Program-made: the position numbers and the translations under genes
In this document: positions 35,985-43,595 of the stretch, piece by piece
How positions within the stretch are numbered: position 1 is the first letter of the stretch
Layout: every line of letters starts with the position of its first letter
Source of the DNA: Anaerovorax sp. IOR16
GTDB lineage: Bacteria; Bacillota; Clostridia; Peptostreptococcales; Anaerovoracaceae
Reading direction: 5' to 3'
Length of the DNA: 64,000 nt
Assembly (NCBI RefSeq): GCF_017168145.1
Contig: NZ_JADQTL010000011.1
Location: 1-64,000, forward strand
Notes under the pieces: generated by a model
The model's input: only the letters and a program-made list of their open reading frames with translations
Databases searched by the model: none
What the model was told of the DNA's origin: nothing

Positions 35985-36858
35985 GATTGTTATTTCCTTT
36001 CTGCAACACTTTGTCCGTTTGACGAAGCAAACCCAAGTATATAATATTTTCCAATATTCCTTTGTTTTGTTTGATTTCTAAAAGTGCAAAGGCTTTACTG
36101 ATTTCTGATAAATATTGCAACAAATTAAACTCCACTTGTTTGCTAATACGGTTTTTAAATTCTAATAAACTTTCATTCTCTTTTTCAAAAGAAAACCGAA
36201 GAAAAAGTGGATTATAGGTACCATTTTTTTCATCTTTTTCTAAGTCATCTAAGGCATCAATGAGATAAATCCATTTTCCGAGATGATACCCAATTTGCTT
36301 AAGAACCAAACGATCGGATTCTTTTGCAACCAGCTTGTTTTCAGAGAAAATATTCTCCATTAACTTTGCAAATGGTTCTGCTGCTTGATCGTAATTAGCA
36401 CAATTTTGCTTTTCTAGGTCGGAAAGTAGTGCTAAAAGTGTTTCAATTTTTTGGCAGCGTTTTGATTCTGATTGAAAGAGATTATGAAGCATAGGTTTTG
36501 CTATAACTTGACCGAAACCGGCGAAGAGATTTCCTTCATCAGAATAATCATCCTTTAATTTATAATATGCCAAAAGCAGCATCGCATCAGCAGCATAGTC
36601 AATAGCGGCGCTGTTACGCATAATATTCTTTTTTTTCATAGGGTGAACAAAACAATGTTCTTTTTGAATCGTTAGTTCTTCATCCATGATTGCGGATAGA
36701 AGTAAGGCAAGAAAAACTGCATCGTAATCCAAAGCGAGCCTTGGAATCTGCCCGTAACGTCGTCCAATGGATTTACAGATTCCACAATAGTAGGCACTAT
36801 AAATTTCATATTCGTACATTTTTAGTTCTGCTTTTTCCGCAACGACATAGCCTTGCAT
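35968..36858 (-). CDS. DUF5685 family protein
   Basis: 296 residues, mostly alpha-helical, without signal peptide. Recognised as DUF5685 by the N-terminal GYV.KAEL..YEIYSAYYCGICKS block, the following LDYDAVFLALLL helix and a Cys in HCFVHP. The conserved Cys and Asp residues suggest a metal site; a distant likeness to helical isoprenoid-synthase folds (DYDA, DDLEKDE) is possible but not firm. First gene of a tight trio with a DnaJ-domain protein and a Cys-rich peptide. Function unknown. Confidence 0.72.
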   Translation of the reverse strand: MQGYVVAEKAELKMYEYEIYSAYYCGICKSIGRRYGQIPRLALDYDAVFLALLLSAIMDEELTIQKEHCFVHPMKKKNIMRNSAAIDYAADAMLLLAYYKLKDDYSDEGNLFAGFGQVIAKPMLHNLFQSESKRCQKIETLLALLSDLEKQNCANYDQAAEPFAKLMENIFSENKLVAKESDRLVLKQIGYHLGKWIYLIDALDDLEKDEKNGTYNPLFLRFSFEKENESLLEFKNRISKQVEFNLLQYLSEISKAFALLEIKQNKGILENIIYLGLLRQTDKVLQKGNNNHEEPL

Positions 36859-37077
36859 CCGATTCTCCCTTATAAAAAATTAGTAGATTTTATTATACCA
36901 TAAAAATTACTGGATTTTGTGATAAAATTGTGAGAATCTGATAGAGAAATAAGCATTTAAAATAGACAATTAAAAAGATTAATGTTAAATTTATTTAGAT
37001 TTAACATTGAAAAGAGGAAGATATATTGCTTATGAAAGCTTCAAATAGATGAAAAGTGCTATTTTAGAGGATTTTAT

Positions 37078-37740
37078 ATGTTTGAATTAGAAGAATTAGA
37101 GAAATTCAGAACCATTGAAGAAATGAACTGTTTTTATAAAATGATATATGAATTCATAGAAAATGACGATAAATTTGTAAAAGAAGCCAGATTAAAAGAT
37201 AAGAGATTTGCTTATAAAGAATTATTTGAAGAATATCTTCCATTATTACATTATGCAGAAATTGCATATAGCAGGCATGATGTGAAATGTCGTTATGTTG
37301 GTAGATTGATGCAGTCGCAAAAAATAAAATATAATGGAGAAGTTTTATTTCCGAATGGAAGGCTTGAAAAAATTGAGATTTCTGTCCCAAGGGAAGGGGA
37401 GAAGGAAAAAAAGGATACTATGGATTTAGACGATATCGAATATACGAGACCCATTGTATGCGATATCAATCAGAAGTGGGAAGAAATAAGACAAATTATT
37501 GTAACTACAGCCATTAAAAAAAGTAAGAGTAATTATACAGATGTTACAATTGTCTTTTCTTTTGAGTTTTGTGATGTTCTTTTTACATCAAAGAATCATA
37601 CTTTCAGAAAATATTCTTTTAAAAAAATAGAAGAACTTGCAAATGATTTAAGAGCAATTAAATATTCTGCTAAAAAGGTGTATTTATTGATTCCTCCATT
37701 TGGTAATGATTACAAAGGAGAGATAATTACTATCTCATAA
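37078..37740 (+). CDS. uncharacterised protein, 220 residues
   Basis: No family recognised. Soluble, charged (many Glu/Lys), no signal peptide or membrane helix. N-terminal half is helical with ELEKFRTIEEMN; C-terminal half has beta-rich TDVTIVFSFEFCDVLF and KKVYLLIPPFG. The start ATG has no strong Shine-Dalgarno (GAGGATTTTAT). Lies alone after an AT-rich intergenic stretch. Confidence 0.6.
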   Translation: MFELEELEKFRTIEEMNCFYKMIYEFIENDDKFVKEARLKDKRFAYKELFEEYLPLLHYAEIAYSRHDVKCRYVGRLMQSQKIKYNGEVLFPNGRLEKIEISVPREGEKEKKDTMDLDDIEYTRPIVCDINQKWEEIRQIIVTTAIKKSKSNYTDVTIVFSFEFCDVLFTSKNHTFRKYSFKKIEELANDLRAIKYSAKKVYLLIPPFGNDYKGEIITIS

Positions 37741-37875
37741 TTAATATTAAGTAAATGAACATGTTTATTTTGTGTTTTATTATCAATGAATAGGATACTT
37801 TTATGAGTGCAGAATAGAAATAACTCGAATTGGGAATACTTACAAGCGTAAGAGTTCTATATTGGAGGTAAGCAG

Positions 37876-38061
37876 ATGGAAATAAATACTCAAGATCGTT
37901 TAAAGAAAACTTTATTGGATACCCAGGAAAGGGTACGTGACTTTATGCATTTCTCAGATGAAATGAATAATAATGAAATGAAAGAATTCTTTCGTCAATA
38001 TGCTTTGACGGAAGCAGAACATGCTCGAAAGCTCCAAGAATACATTGAATTTAACCAGTGA
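37876..38061 (+). CDS. ferritin-like/rubrerythrin-type miniprotein
   Basis: 61 residues forming two helices with acidic and His positions (DFMHFSDEM..E, TEAEHARKLQEYI), the second helix ending in an ExxH pair as in rubrerythrin or spore-coat ferritin-like proteins. Only half of a four-helix bundle, so it would have to dimerise. ATG 37876 follows GGAGGT; a terminator follows. A role in spores or peroxide defence is possible but not shown. Confidence 0.6.
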   Translation: MEINTQDRLKKTLLDTQERVRDFMHFSDEMNNNEMKEFFRQYALTEAEHARKLQEYIEFNQ

Positions 38062-38089
38062 TAGTCCCCCGCATAATAAAAAATAAATA

Positions 38090-38118
38090 GACGCTGTTGC
38101 AGCGTCTATTTTATTTTT
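38090..38118 (+). terminator. intrinsic terminator
   Basis: TAGACGCTG, loop TTG, CAGCGTCTA, then TTTTATTTTTT; closes the ferritin-like miniprotein gene. Confidence 0.88.
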
Positions 38119-38167
38119 TGTGGAGAAAATGATGCTTTTATTTTAGTAATAAAATAATTAATAAGCA

Positions 38168-38193
38168 TACAAAAAGCGCCTACCTTTTAGGCA
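38168..38193 (-). terminator. terminator of the second poly-Cys miniprotein gene
   Basis: Minus strand GCGTCTGCCT, AAA, AGGTAGGCGC with two wobble pairs, then TTTTTG. Similar in position and sequence to the hairpin at 17000-17024 behind the first miniprotein gene. Confidence 0.75.
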
Positions 38194-38212
38194 GACGCAT
38201 AATTATTTAGTT

Positions 38213-38410
38213 TTAGCGGCATCTACAGCAACAGCAGCGGCAACAACAACAGCAGCAACATCTACAGCAGCGGCGGTTATTATTAGTAGTAGTCCCTAAT
38301 ACATTATTGTTATTGCTACAAAGGTTATTAGTGGTAGTTCCTAATACAGTACTATTACTGCATTCATTATTCGTTACTCCAAGGACATTATTGTTTGAAT
38401 TACAACACAT
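38213..38410 (-). CDS. Asn-rich/poly-Cys miniprotein
   Basis: 65 residues. ATG 38410 follows AAAGGAGG. Begins MCC like the protein at 17033-17185. Residues about 3-45 are three imperfect repeats of about 14 residues (C-N/S-N-x-x-x-VLG-V/T-T-NN); the C-terminus is RRCCRCCCCCCC followed by RCCCCRCR. No signal peptide. A TACTATAT stretch about 30 bases upstream resembles, less well, the sporulation-type -10 box of the first gene. Probably a paralogue; coat, metal-binding or cross-linking roles are all open. Confidence 0.65.
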   Translation of the reverse strand: MCCNSNNNVLGVTNNECSNSTVLGTTTNNLCSNNNNVLGTTTNNNRRCCRCCCCCCCRCCCCRCR

Positions 38411-38510
38411 ATAATTAGACCTCCTTTGGTCCCTATATAGTATTAAGAAACTATGAAATATGTTACGAGGAGCTTGAAGATTCTTGGTTCTTGTCTTATA
38501 TCAACAAAAA

Positions 38511-38539
38511 ATAAAATAGACATCATTCTGACATCTATT
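38511..38539. repeat. 13-bp stem hairpin in noncoding DNA
   Basis: AAAATAGACATCA and its near complement TGACATCTATTTT around a TTC loop. It lies in the 260-base gap between the poly-Cys gene and the 46-residue gene, with no partner gene; perhaps a minus-strand terminator of transcripts from the right. Confidence 0.4.
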
Positions 38540-38649
38540 TTCATTTTGAAAAAGTATATTGATACACAGTTTTCCCTGTTTGAGTTGTAGAGCATTCTCC
38601 ATGTTGTCAATTACCTTTGAAGGGGTGTTTGAACAGATGAAGAAATAGG

Positions 38650-38668
38650 CCGCCTGAATAGGCGGCGT
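38650..38668 (-). terminator. hairpin behind the 46-residue gene
   Basis: GCCGCCT, loop ATTC, AGGCGGC on the minus strand, then CTATTTCTTC; only a weak T tract. Confidence 0.6.
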
Positions 38669-38672
38669 GGAA

Positions 38673-38813
38673 TCATAAGTCTTGCAGATCAGATTCAGGA
38701 ATATCATTTTCAATGTTGTCCCGTGCAAGATCGGTGTCAATCACCGGATAGACGTCCTCTGGAATGGGTTTATCAATATCTCCATCCAAGATAGATCGGT
38801 TTTTCAAATCCAT
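38673..38813 (-). CDS. 46-residue acidic small protein
   Basis: ATG 38813 follows GAGGTGAT at good distance, stop at 38673, hairpin directly behind: a complete small gene. The product (MDLKNRSILDGDIDKP, later EDVYPVIDTDLARDN and IPESDLQDL) is rich in Asp and Ile, without Cys or membrane segments. No family recognised; length and composition recall small acidic spore or regulatory proteins. Confidence 0.5.
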   Translation of the reverse strand: MDLKNRSILDGDIDKPIPEDVYPVIDTDLARDNIENDIPESDLQDL

Positions 38814-38927
38814 TTTTTATCACCTCAGAATTAGGATAACCAAGAAAAAAGAAATTATTTCACAAGTGATAGAATATTTAATATTAGTGTGAATTAAAAA
38901 GAGGAAAAGAAAATGATTAATAAAAAA

Positions 38928-38949
38928 GAACCGTTATTAATAACGGTTC
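38928..38949 (-). repeat. IS copy 2 left flanking duplicate = tRNA terminator hairpin
   Basis: Perfect 22-base palindrome (GAACCGTTATT and its complement), repeated identically at 40538-40559. On the minus strand it is followed by TTTTTTATTAA, so this side keeps terminator form and now ends the IS transcript. Confidence 0.9.
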
Positions 38950-40537
38950 CAGACTGTAGACAAAATACCTTGCTAAATTTATATTCTTATAATTTCTGCA
39001 AGGTATTTTCTATTTTTTCTATAAAGCTTTTAAAAAAAGAAAAAATAAAAGGATATCTCTATGCCATTTGATTCCTTCTTTCAGATTTATGAATCCATGT
39101 TGCTAGTTTTTTTAGATTCATGGACGCAAAAAGAAGATTCAGTTCCATTTCTATCTTCTGAATCCCTCGATATTGTGTATAACGCATATTATGTTTTTCT
39201 TTTGCATCTGCAAAGACTCGCTCAATGGTTTGACTCCGTAGTTTGTAAAGATCTCGATACTTTGGAGTATGACGAATGTCCTCACATTGCTCTATGTAGT
39301 TTTCCCATATATGACGTGTGACTACTTTTACATGGTCTTTACTTGCTGTGCATTCTGATAAGGAAGGGCAACTCTTGCAAATTTCTCCTTTACTCTTATA
39401 TTCCCGATACCCTTCTCTATTTGTTGTAGTATAGTTTAACACTTGGTTTTCTGGGCATACAAAGCAATCATAGTATTCATCATAAGCATATTCGTGTTTT
39501 TTAAAATAACCATTTTTTGTCATAGGTCGTTTGTATGGTAGGATAGGAATTCGTTTATCTTTGAGTATTTCTCTAGCAATTGCAGGTGTTTTATATCCGG
39601 AATCCATTACAATATTTTTTACACCTTTATATCTTTTTACTTTTTCATAAATCTTTGGGAATGCAACTGAGTCATGTACATTTCCTGGATTTGTATGAAA
39701 AGCAAGTATGTAATTGTTTCGATCGCAAGCTACATTTGCAGCATAAGCAAATACTACCTTATGCTTTCCTTTATGAAATACGCCGCAATCCGGATCTACG
39801 GTACTTTTCTTGATTACTTTTGTCTTTTCTTTGGCTTCCGTTTTTTTTTACAAGCTTGTTTTCCTCGTTCAATGCGATCTTCGTTAATTTCTTTCATTAG
39901 TTCTTTTTCATAGTATTTAACGGATTCCAAAACGGTTTCTTTTTCACTGTTATGGTTATTTGCACTTGCTTTAATATGTGTACCGTCAATGAAAATGCTT
40001 TCTGAATTAATGAATTCATATTCCATAATTTCAGCAATGACTCTTTGAAAGATTTGTTCGAATAAGTCAGTATTTTGAAACCGACGAGAGTAGTTTTTAC
40101 CAAAGGTAGAAAAGTGAGGAATTTCTTCCTCTAAACTATAACCAAGATACCATCGATAAGCTACATTCGTTTGAATTTCTTTAATGGTCTGTCTCATGGA
40201 TCGAATACCAAAGGTATATTGAATGAGGGTAATTTTAATTAAGACAACAGGATCGATGCTTTCTTTTCCCACATCAGAATACAAATCTTTTACAAGGTCA
40301 TAAATGAAAGAGAGATTAATCGCAGTATCTATCTTACGAATAATATGATCTTGTGGAACAAGAGAATTCAAGGTTACCATTTGAAATTGATCACGACCTA
40401 ATAAATCTTTCTTACCCATCATAAAGCAAATACCTCCATGTATTTATACATATATTTTACCATAAATACAATAAAATGTATTGCATTATGTAAAAAAAAC
40501 TGTAGGCAAAGATAGAGATATCCTTGTCTACAGTCTG
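38950..40537 (-). mobile_element. IS1182-like insertion sequence, copy 2 (1,588 bp)
   Basis: Same length, ends (CAGACTGTAGACAA), gene and A9 slip site as copy 1 at 13042-14629, with only a few substitutions seen by eye (for example near 39209, 39782, 40192, 40246, 40252). Inserted in the terminator of a tRNA gene; the transposase again reads in the direction of the terminated gene. Confidence 0.92.
39059..40422 (-). CDS. IS1182-family transposase in two frames (-1 frameshift), copy 2
   Basis: As copy 1: N-terminal frame 40422 to 39814 with FIDGTHIKAS, A9 run (minus strand, about 39849-39841), then the -1 frame with MDSGYKTPA and TIERVFADAKEKH ending at 39059. No extra stops or indels, so it is probably active. 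The few codon changes compared with copy 1 do not break the frame. Confidence 0.88.
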
Positions 40538-40559
40538 GAACCGTTATTAATAACGGTTC
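40538..40559 (-). repeat. IS copy 2 right flanking duplicate
   Basis: Second copy of the 22-base palindrome of 38928-38949, 6 bases from the tRNA 3' end at 40566. Confidence 0.9.
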
Positions 40560-40565
40560 TCATTT

Positions 40566-40592
40566 TGGCGGAGGACATGGGACTCGAACCCA
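40566..40592 (-). other. prophage attachment site: displaced 3' end of a tRNA gene (probably tRNA-Ser)
   Basis: On the minus strand: T stem-loop ATGGG-TTCGAGT-CCCAT, acceptor 3' strand GTCCTCC, discriminator G and CCA. No tRNA 5' part lies upstream; instead AT-rich phage DNA and the integrase gene follow. This is what remains when a phage recombines into the 3' end of a tRNA gene. GTCCTCC with discriminator G fits a GGAGGAC acceptor, as in many clostridial tRNA-Ser; the type is inference. The intact tRNA should be at the other prophage end, outside the window. Confidence 0.78.
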
Positions 40593-40633
40593 TAATAAAA
40601 ATAACAAATATATTGAAATTTAAACGTTATAAA

Positions 40634-41719
40634 TTATTCGTGTTGCATTTTGCGTTGCATTATTTCGTTGAAATAGTTATCTATTTTGTTATCTACAGCT
40701 TGTCTTTCTTTTGAGAAAGTATGTTGATATACATTTTTCATAGTGTAATCAGTAGCCCAGCCGCCACGTTCCATAGCGTATTTATCTGGCACTCCAAGCA
40801 TAAGCATAACCGATGCATTTAAGTGTCTTAATTTATGGAAACTAATTGTCGGATTAATTCTGGCTTTCTCTTGCAGTAAGATGAACCGATCGTATATTTG
40901 TTGCCTGCTCATTTTTATTAAATAATCATCAATCCCTGTATTTTGATAGGCAATGTACGATTCTTGTTTTTTTATTAAATCAAATAAATATCTATGAAGC
41001 CGAGATTTTCTAGTTCTGTTATATGCTTTTGTTTCGTTTTTAGAAATTGCCTTACCGTTCACATCGACTATCACTTCTTTTATCGATATCATTCCGTCTT
41101 TAGATATAGCAGATGTTTTGATTCCGCGTATTTCTGACATGCTATAACTCATCCACATAGCCAATAGACAAGGCAATTCAATGTTTGTTCCTATAATTAT
41201 ATCAATCATTTCTTCCGCTGTTGGAAGTTCAATTAATTTCTTTTGTTTTGCTGGTAATGATGTTTTAATGTTCAACGAAGGATGATACATTGTTAATGCC
41301 GCAGAGATAAGACCGTGGATATTTGATATTGTTTTTGGGGATAATTTTTTTTTAGTCCTTGGTGATATTTTTTTAGACTCTTGATTGATGTGCTCTTGGA
41401 GTTTCTCTTGAGTTACATCTTTTAACTTAACATTCATAAATTCTTGTAGATTATTTTTTCTAATCGCTTTATACCCTTGCATAGTGGTAGGTGATCTAAT
41501 TCCATCTATGCTAGCAATATACTTATCAATCGCTTCACCAACGGTCCAATCGGCAGGTTTTGATCTACGTTGCTTATTTCGTGCAAACTCAGCAGCTAAA
41601 TATTCCGCTTCTTTCTTTTCGTCAGCAGTAAATGATTCATATATTCTTTTACCGTTTTCGGTATGGCTATATACTTGTACGCGCCATGAGCCTGACGGCA
41701 ATTTTTTAGCTTTTGCCAT
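40634..41719 (-). CDS. int: phage integrase, tyrosine recombinase
   Basis: 361 residues. N-terminal arm-binding domain (GSWRVQVYSHTENGKR), core-binding SAM-like domain (residues 65-160), catalytic domain with Arg in MSEIRG (near 198), HKLRH (near 292-296) and nucleophile Tyr in NVYQHTF (near 331). The box II second residue Lys and NAS for HAT are minor changes. It lies next to the tRNA-derived att site and runs towards it. AAGGAGG precedes the ATG. Confidence 0.93.
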   Translation of the reverse strand: MAKAKKLPSGSWRVQVYSHTENGKRIYESFTADEKKEAEYLAAEFARNKQRRSKPADWTVGEAIDKYIASIDGIRSPTTMQGYKAIRKNNLQEFMNVKLKDVTQEKLQEHINQESKKISPRTKKKLSPKTISNIHGLISAALTMYHPSLNIKTSLPAKQKKLIELPTAEEMIDIIIGTNIELPCLLAMWMSYSMSEIRGIKTSAISKDGMISIKEVIVDVNGKAISKNETKAYNRTRKSRLHRYLFDLIKKQESYIAYQNTGIDDYLIKMSRQQIYDRFILLQEKARINPTISFHKLRHLNASVMLMLGVPDKYAMERGGWATDYTMKNVYQHTFSKERQAVDNKIDNYFNEIMQRKMQHE

Positions 41720-41783
41720 TTTTAATACCTCCTTTCTAGAACATTCGCTCTGGTGGCTGCCGGGGCGTTTTGTTTTTTTATAT

Positions 41784-42206
41784 TTAATTTAAGTGGAGAA
41801 TACCAAGATAATAAATTGGTATACCAGTAACGCAAGAAATATGGCATAAGCTTTCATTGTTAAATTCATTTTTATCGAATTGCTCCAGTATTAGATAAGC
41901 AGAAAACTTATTTGCCTGCACTTCGTATTTATCCTTTGAAAAAAATGTGTTCGATAAATTAAATGGAGTATTTAAACCAGGGTGCATAACTGCATGCCCT
42001 AGTTCGTGAGCGCATACTATTTTCTTCAAATAATCCTCTAACGATAGATTTAAAACAATAAATTTACTTCGTCTTTGCTTTGTATAATAACCTCTAATAT
42101 TGCCAAGATCATGATATGTCACGTTAATATTCAAATAATCGCAAAGTTCGAAAGGGTCAGCTGTTTTATAAGCCTTTACAAGAGACTTTACCTTTTGTAA
42201 TTCCAA
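41784..42206 (-). CDS. ImmA/IrrE-family metallopeptidase
   Basis: 140 residues with zinc-protease motif CAHELGHAVMH near residue 70. In ImmA/ImmR-type elements this enzyme cleaves the neighbouring repressor to induce the element. It lies 26 bases behind the repressor gene in the same leftward unit, so anti-repressor proteolysis is the likely role. Confidence 0.88.
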   Translation of the reverse strand: MELQKVKSLVKAYKTADPFELCDYLNINVTYHDLGNIRGYYTKQRRSKFIVLNLSLEDYLKKIVCAHELGHAVMHPGLNTPFNLSNTFFSKDKYEVQANKFSAYLILEQFDKNEFNNESLCHISCVTGIPIYYLGILHLN

Positions 42207-42232
42207 TTCGATCCCTCAATTCTGTTAAAAAA

Positions 42233-42649
42233 CTATTTTTTAAATTTTTTCGGCGTATATTTTTCTTTTGCAATGATTCTTGCAGTTTCTAATGTGCTTT
42301 GAAGCGACTTCTCTAATAAAACTCTTGTTGTATCATCAATTTCTTCTCCATCAAACATAAGCGAATTGTCCGCGTTAAGTCCATCTAAAAGTAATGATAC
42401 TTCTTTTGCGATATCAATTTTTTCTTTTCCTGAAATTGTTCTTGTGTTTTCTTTTCCAGTTAATAAATAGTCTTCTGACACCTCTAAAAATTCGGCTATT
42501 TTTTTTACATAAATAGCCTTTGGATCCGTGCCACGTTTTTTCCAAGCGCTTACAACACCTTCCGTTGTTCCTATAAATGCTGCCATATCTTTAGCTTTTA
42601 ATTTTTTATTCACCAAAGTGTTGAAAATTCTAGTATTTAAGTCACCCAT
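42233..42649 (-). CDS. XRE-family phage repressor (CI/ImmR-like)
   Basis: 138 residues: HTH in residues 15-60 (KAKDMAAFIGTTEGVVSAWKKRG), then a short helical C-terminal part without peptidase domain; hence removal probably depends on the adjacent ImmA-type protease instead of self-cleavage. Transcribed leftward from the promoter at 42852-42824. The TTGTAGAG sites in the intergenic region are its probable operators. Confidence 0.85.
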   Translation of the reverse strand: MGDLNTRIFNTLVNKKLKAKDMAAFIGTTEGVVSAWKKRGTDPKAIYVKKIAEFLEVSEDYLLTGKENTRTISGKEKIDIAKEVSLLLDGLNADNSLMFDGEEIDDTTRVLLEKSLQSTLETARIIAKEKYTPKKFKK

Positions 42650-42667
42650 AGTTATACCCTTTCTAAA

Positions 42668-42723
42668 TACTCTACAAAAAGTTTAGAAAAAGCATTGACA
42701 ATCTACAAATGTAGAGTTATCAT
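42668..42723 (+). promoter_or_regulatory. rightward phage promoter with operator
   Basis: TTGACA (42695-42700), 17-base spacer, TATCAT (42718-42723). The spacer contains the inverted repeat CTACAAATGTAG (42703-42714); a further CTCTACAA half-site is at 42670-42677. Fires towards the cro-like gene at 42880. Confidence 0.75.
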
Positions 42724-42785
42724 GTAGTTATTCAAGGCAACAAAAAACCAATCACGGCTAAAATGTTAACCTTGAAAGAAAGCGA

Positions 42786-42852
42786 TTGTAGAGTGTTTAC
42801 ATATTTTGATTTCCGACAATTTCATAATATATAACTACTCTACAATTGTCAA
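42786..42852 (-). promoter_or_regulatory. leftward repressor promoter with operators
   Basis: On the minus strand TTGACA (42852-42847), 17-base spacer, TATTAT (42829-42824). TTGTAGAG half-sites lie in the spacer (42845-42838) and downstream at 42786-42793. Transcription runs towards the rightward promoter, so the two face each other across about 100 bases. Confidence 0.75.
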
Positions 42853-42879
42853 GTAAAATACAGATGTGGAGGTGAAAAA

Positions 42880-43092
42880 GTGAGAAAAAAAATATTTCCA
42901 GATTGGATTATAGCTTCTAGAAAGAAAATGATTTCATTAGGAATAACCCAAAAAGAGCTAGCTAATGCTATAGGACTTTCTTATCAATATGTTAGGAATA
43001 TTCTTTCTGGACGTATGTACAGCGTACAATCTAAGCAAAAAATATGCAACTATCTCGGTATAGATGCAGATGAAGAAAACGCAAATACATAA
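42880..43092 (+). CDS. Cro-like XRE-family regulator
   Basis: 70 residues, GTG start after GGAGGTG. HTH: LGITQKELANAIGLSYQYVRNILSG near residues 17-41. First gene of the rightward early unit, the position of Cro; likely to repress the lysogeny promoter. Confidence 0.82.
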   Translation: MRKKIFPDWIIASRKKMISLGITQKELANAIGLSYQYVRNILSGRMYSVQSKQKICNYLGIDADEENANT

Positions 43093-43108
43093 GGAGGGAG
43101 TGAAAGTT

Positions 43109-43282
43109 ATGGATGCATATGAGGCAATTGAGAAATTGCAAGGGATTTCTTATAGAGATTGGGTAAAAGTAAAAACCTCTGTTGATAGAGCTTTTGAGAT
43201 GAAAAAGCGTGAGCTAGAAAATGATATCCAGCTCACTGATAAAGAAAAAGTAAAAGAACTTATTCGGTCACAATTTGGATAA
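43109..43282 (+). CDS. small phage early protein
   Basis: 57 residues, ATG 43109 with AAGGAGGG upstream. Charged helical protein (YEAIEKLQGISYRDWVKVKTSVDRAFEMKK). No family recognised. Its 3' end overlaps the opposite-strand gene at 43260. Confidence 0.6.
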   Translation: MDAYEAIEKLQGISYRDWVKVKTSVDRAFEMKKRELENDIQLTDKEKVKELIRSQFG

Positions 43283-43505
43283 ACATAGGATTGATTCGGT
43301 AGTCTTTTCCTTTGTAATGCAAATTGACGTAGTCAAGTCCATAAAAACTATGTTCGAGTTCTTTATCACGGATTGTCGGAGAATAAATAGGAGCGCCTTC
43401 TTCCCACCAAAAATAAGGTTTTTGATGGTTATCGCTTACTACACATTCAGGATCGTCATTCAAGCAAACCCATTTACCAATTAAACAAGCATATACTTTA
43501 ATCAT
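43260..43505 (-). CDS. small phage protein on the opposite strand
   Basis: 81 residues, ATG 43505 after AAAGGAG. Begins MIKVYACLIGKWVCLNDDP and contains FWWEEGAPIY; a beta-rich, tryptophan-rich small domain. It is convergent and overlaps the end of the preceding gene by 23 bases. Unknown function; an opposite-strand gene in an early phage unit is often a lysogenic (moron) gene. Confidence 0.55.
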   Translation of the reverse strand: MIKVYACLIGKWVCLNDDPECVVSDNHQKPYFWWEEGAPIYSPTIRDKELEHSFYGLDYVNLHYKGKDYRINPMFIQIVTE

Positions 43506-43595
43506 TTGTATATCTCCTTTCATCACATTTCAGCATGGCGTAGCTGATTAAGGAGATTATAACACAATTTGGAAAATAAAAAGAAAGGAGTACAT

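Noticed and set aside
38914-39060. Plus-strand frame beginning ATG 38914 with AGAGGAAAAG upstream and reading into IS copy 2
   Set aside because: It crosses the terminator palindrome and the IS end, so it arose by the insertion; the product resembles nothing.
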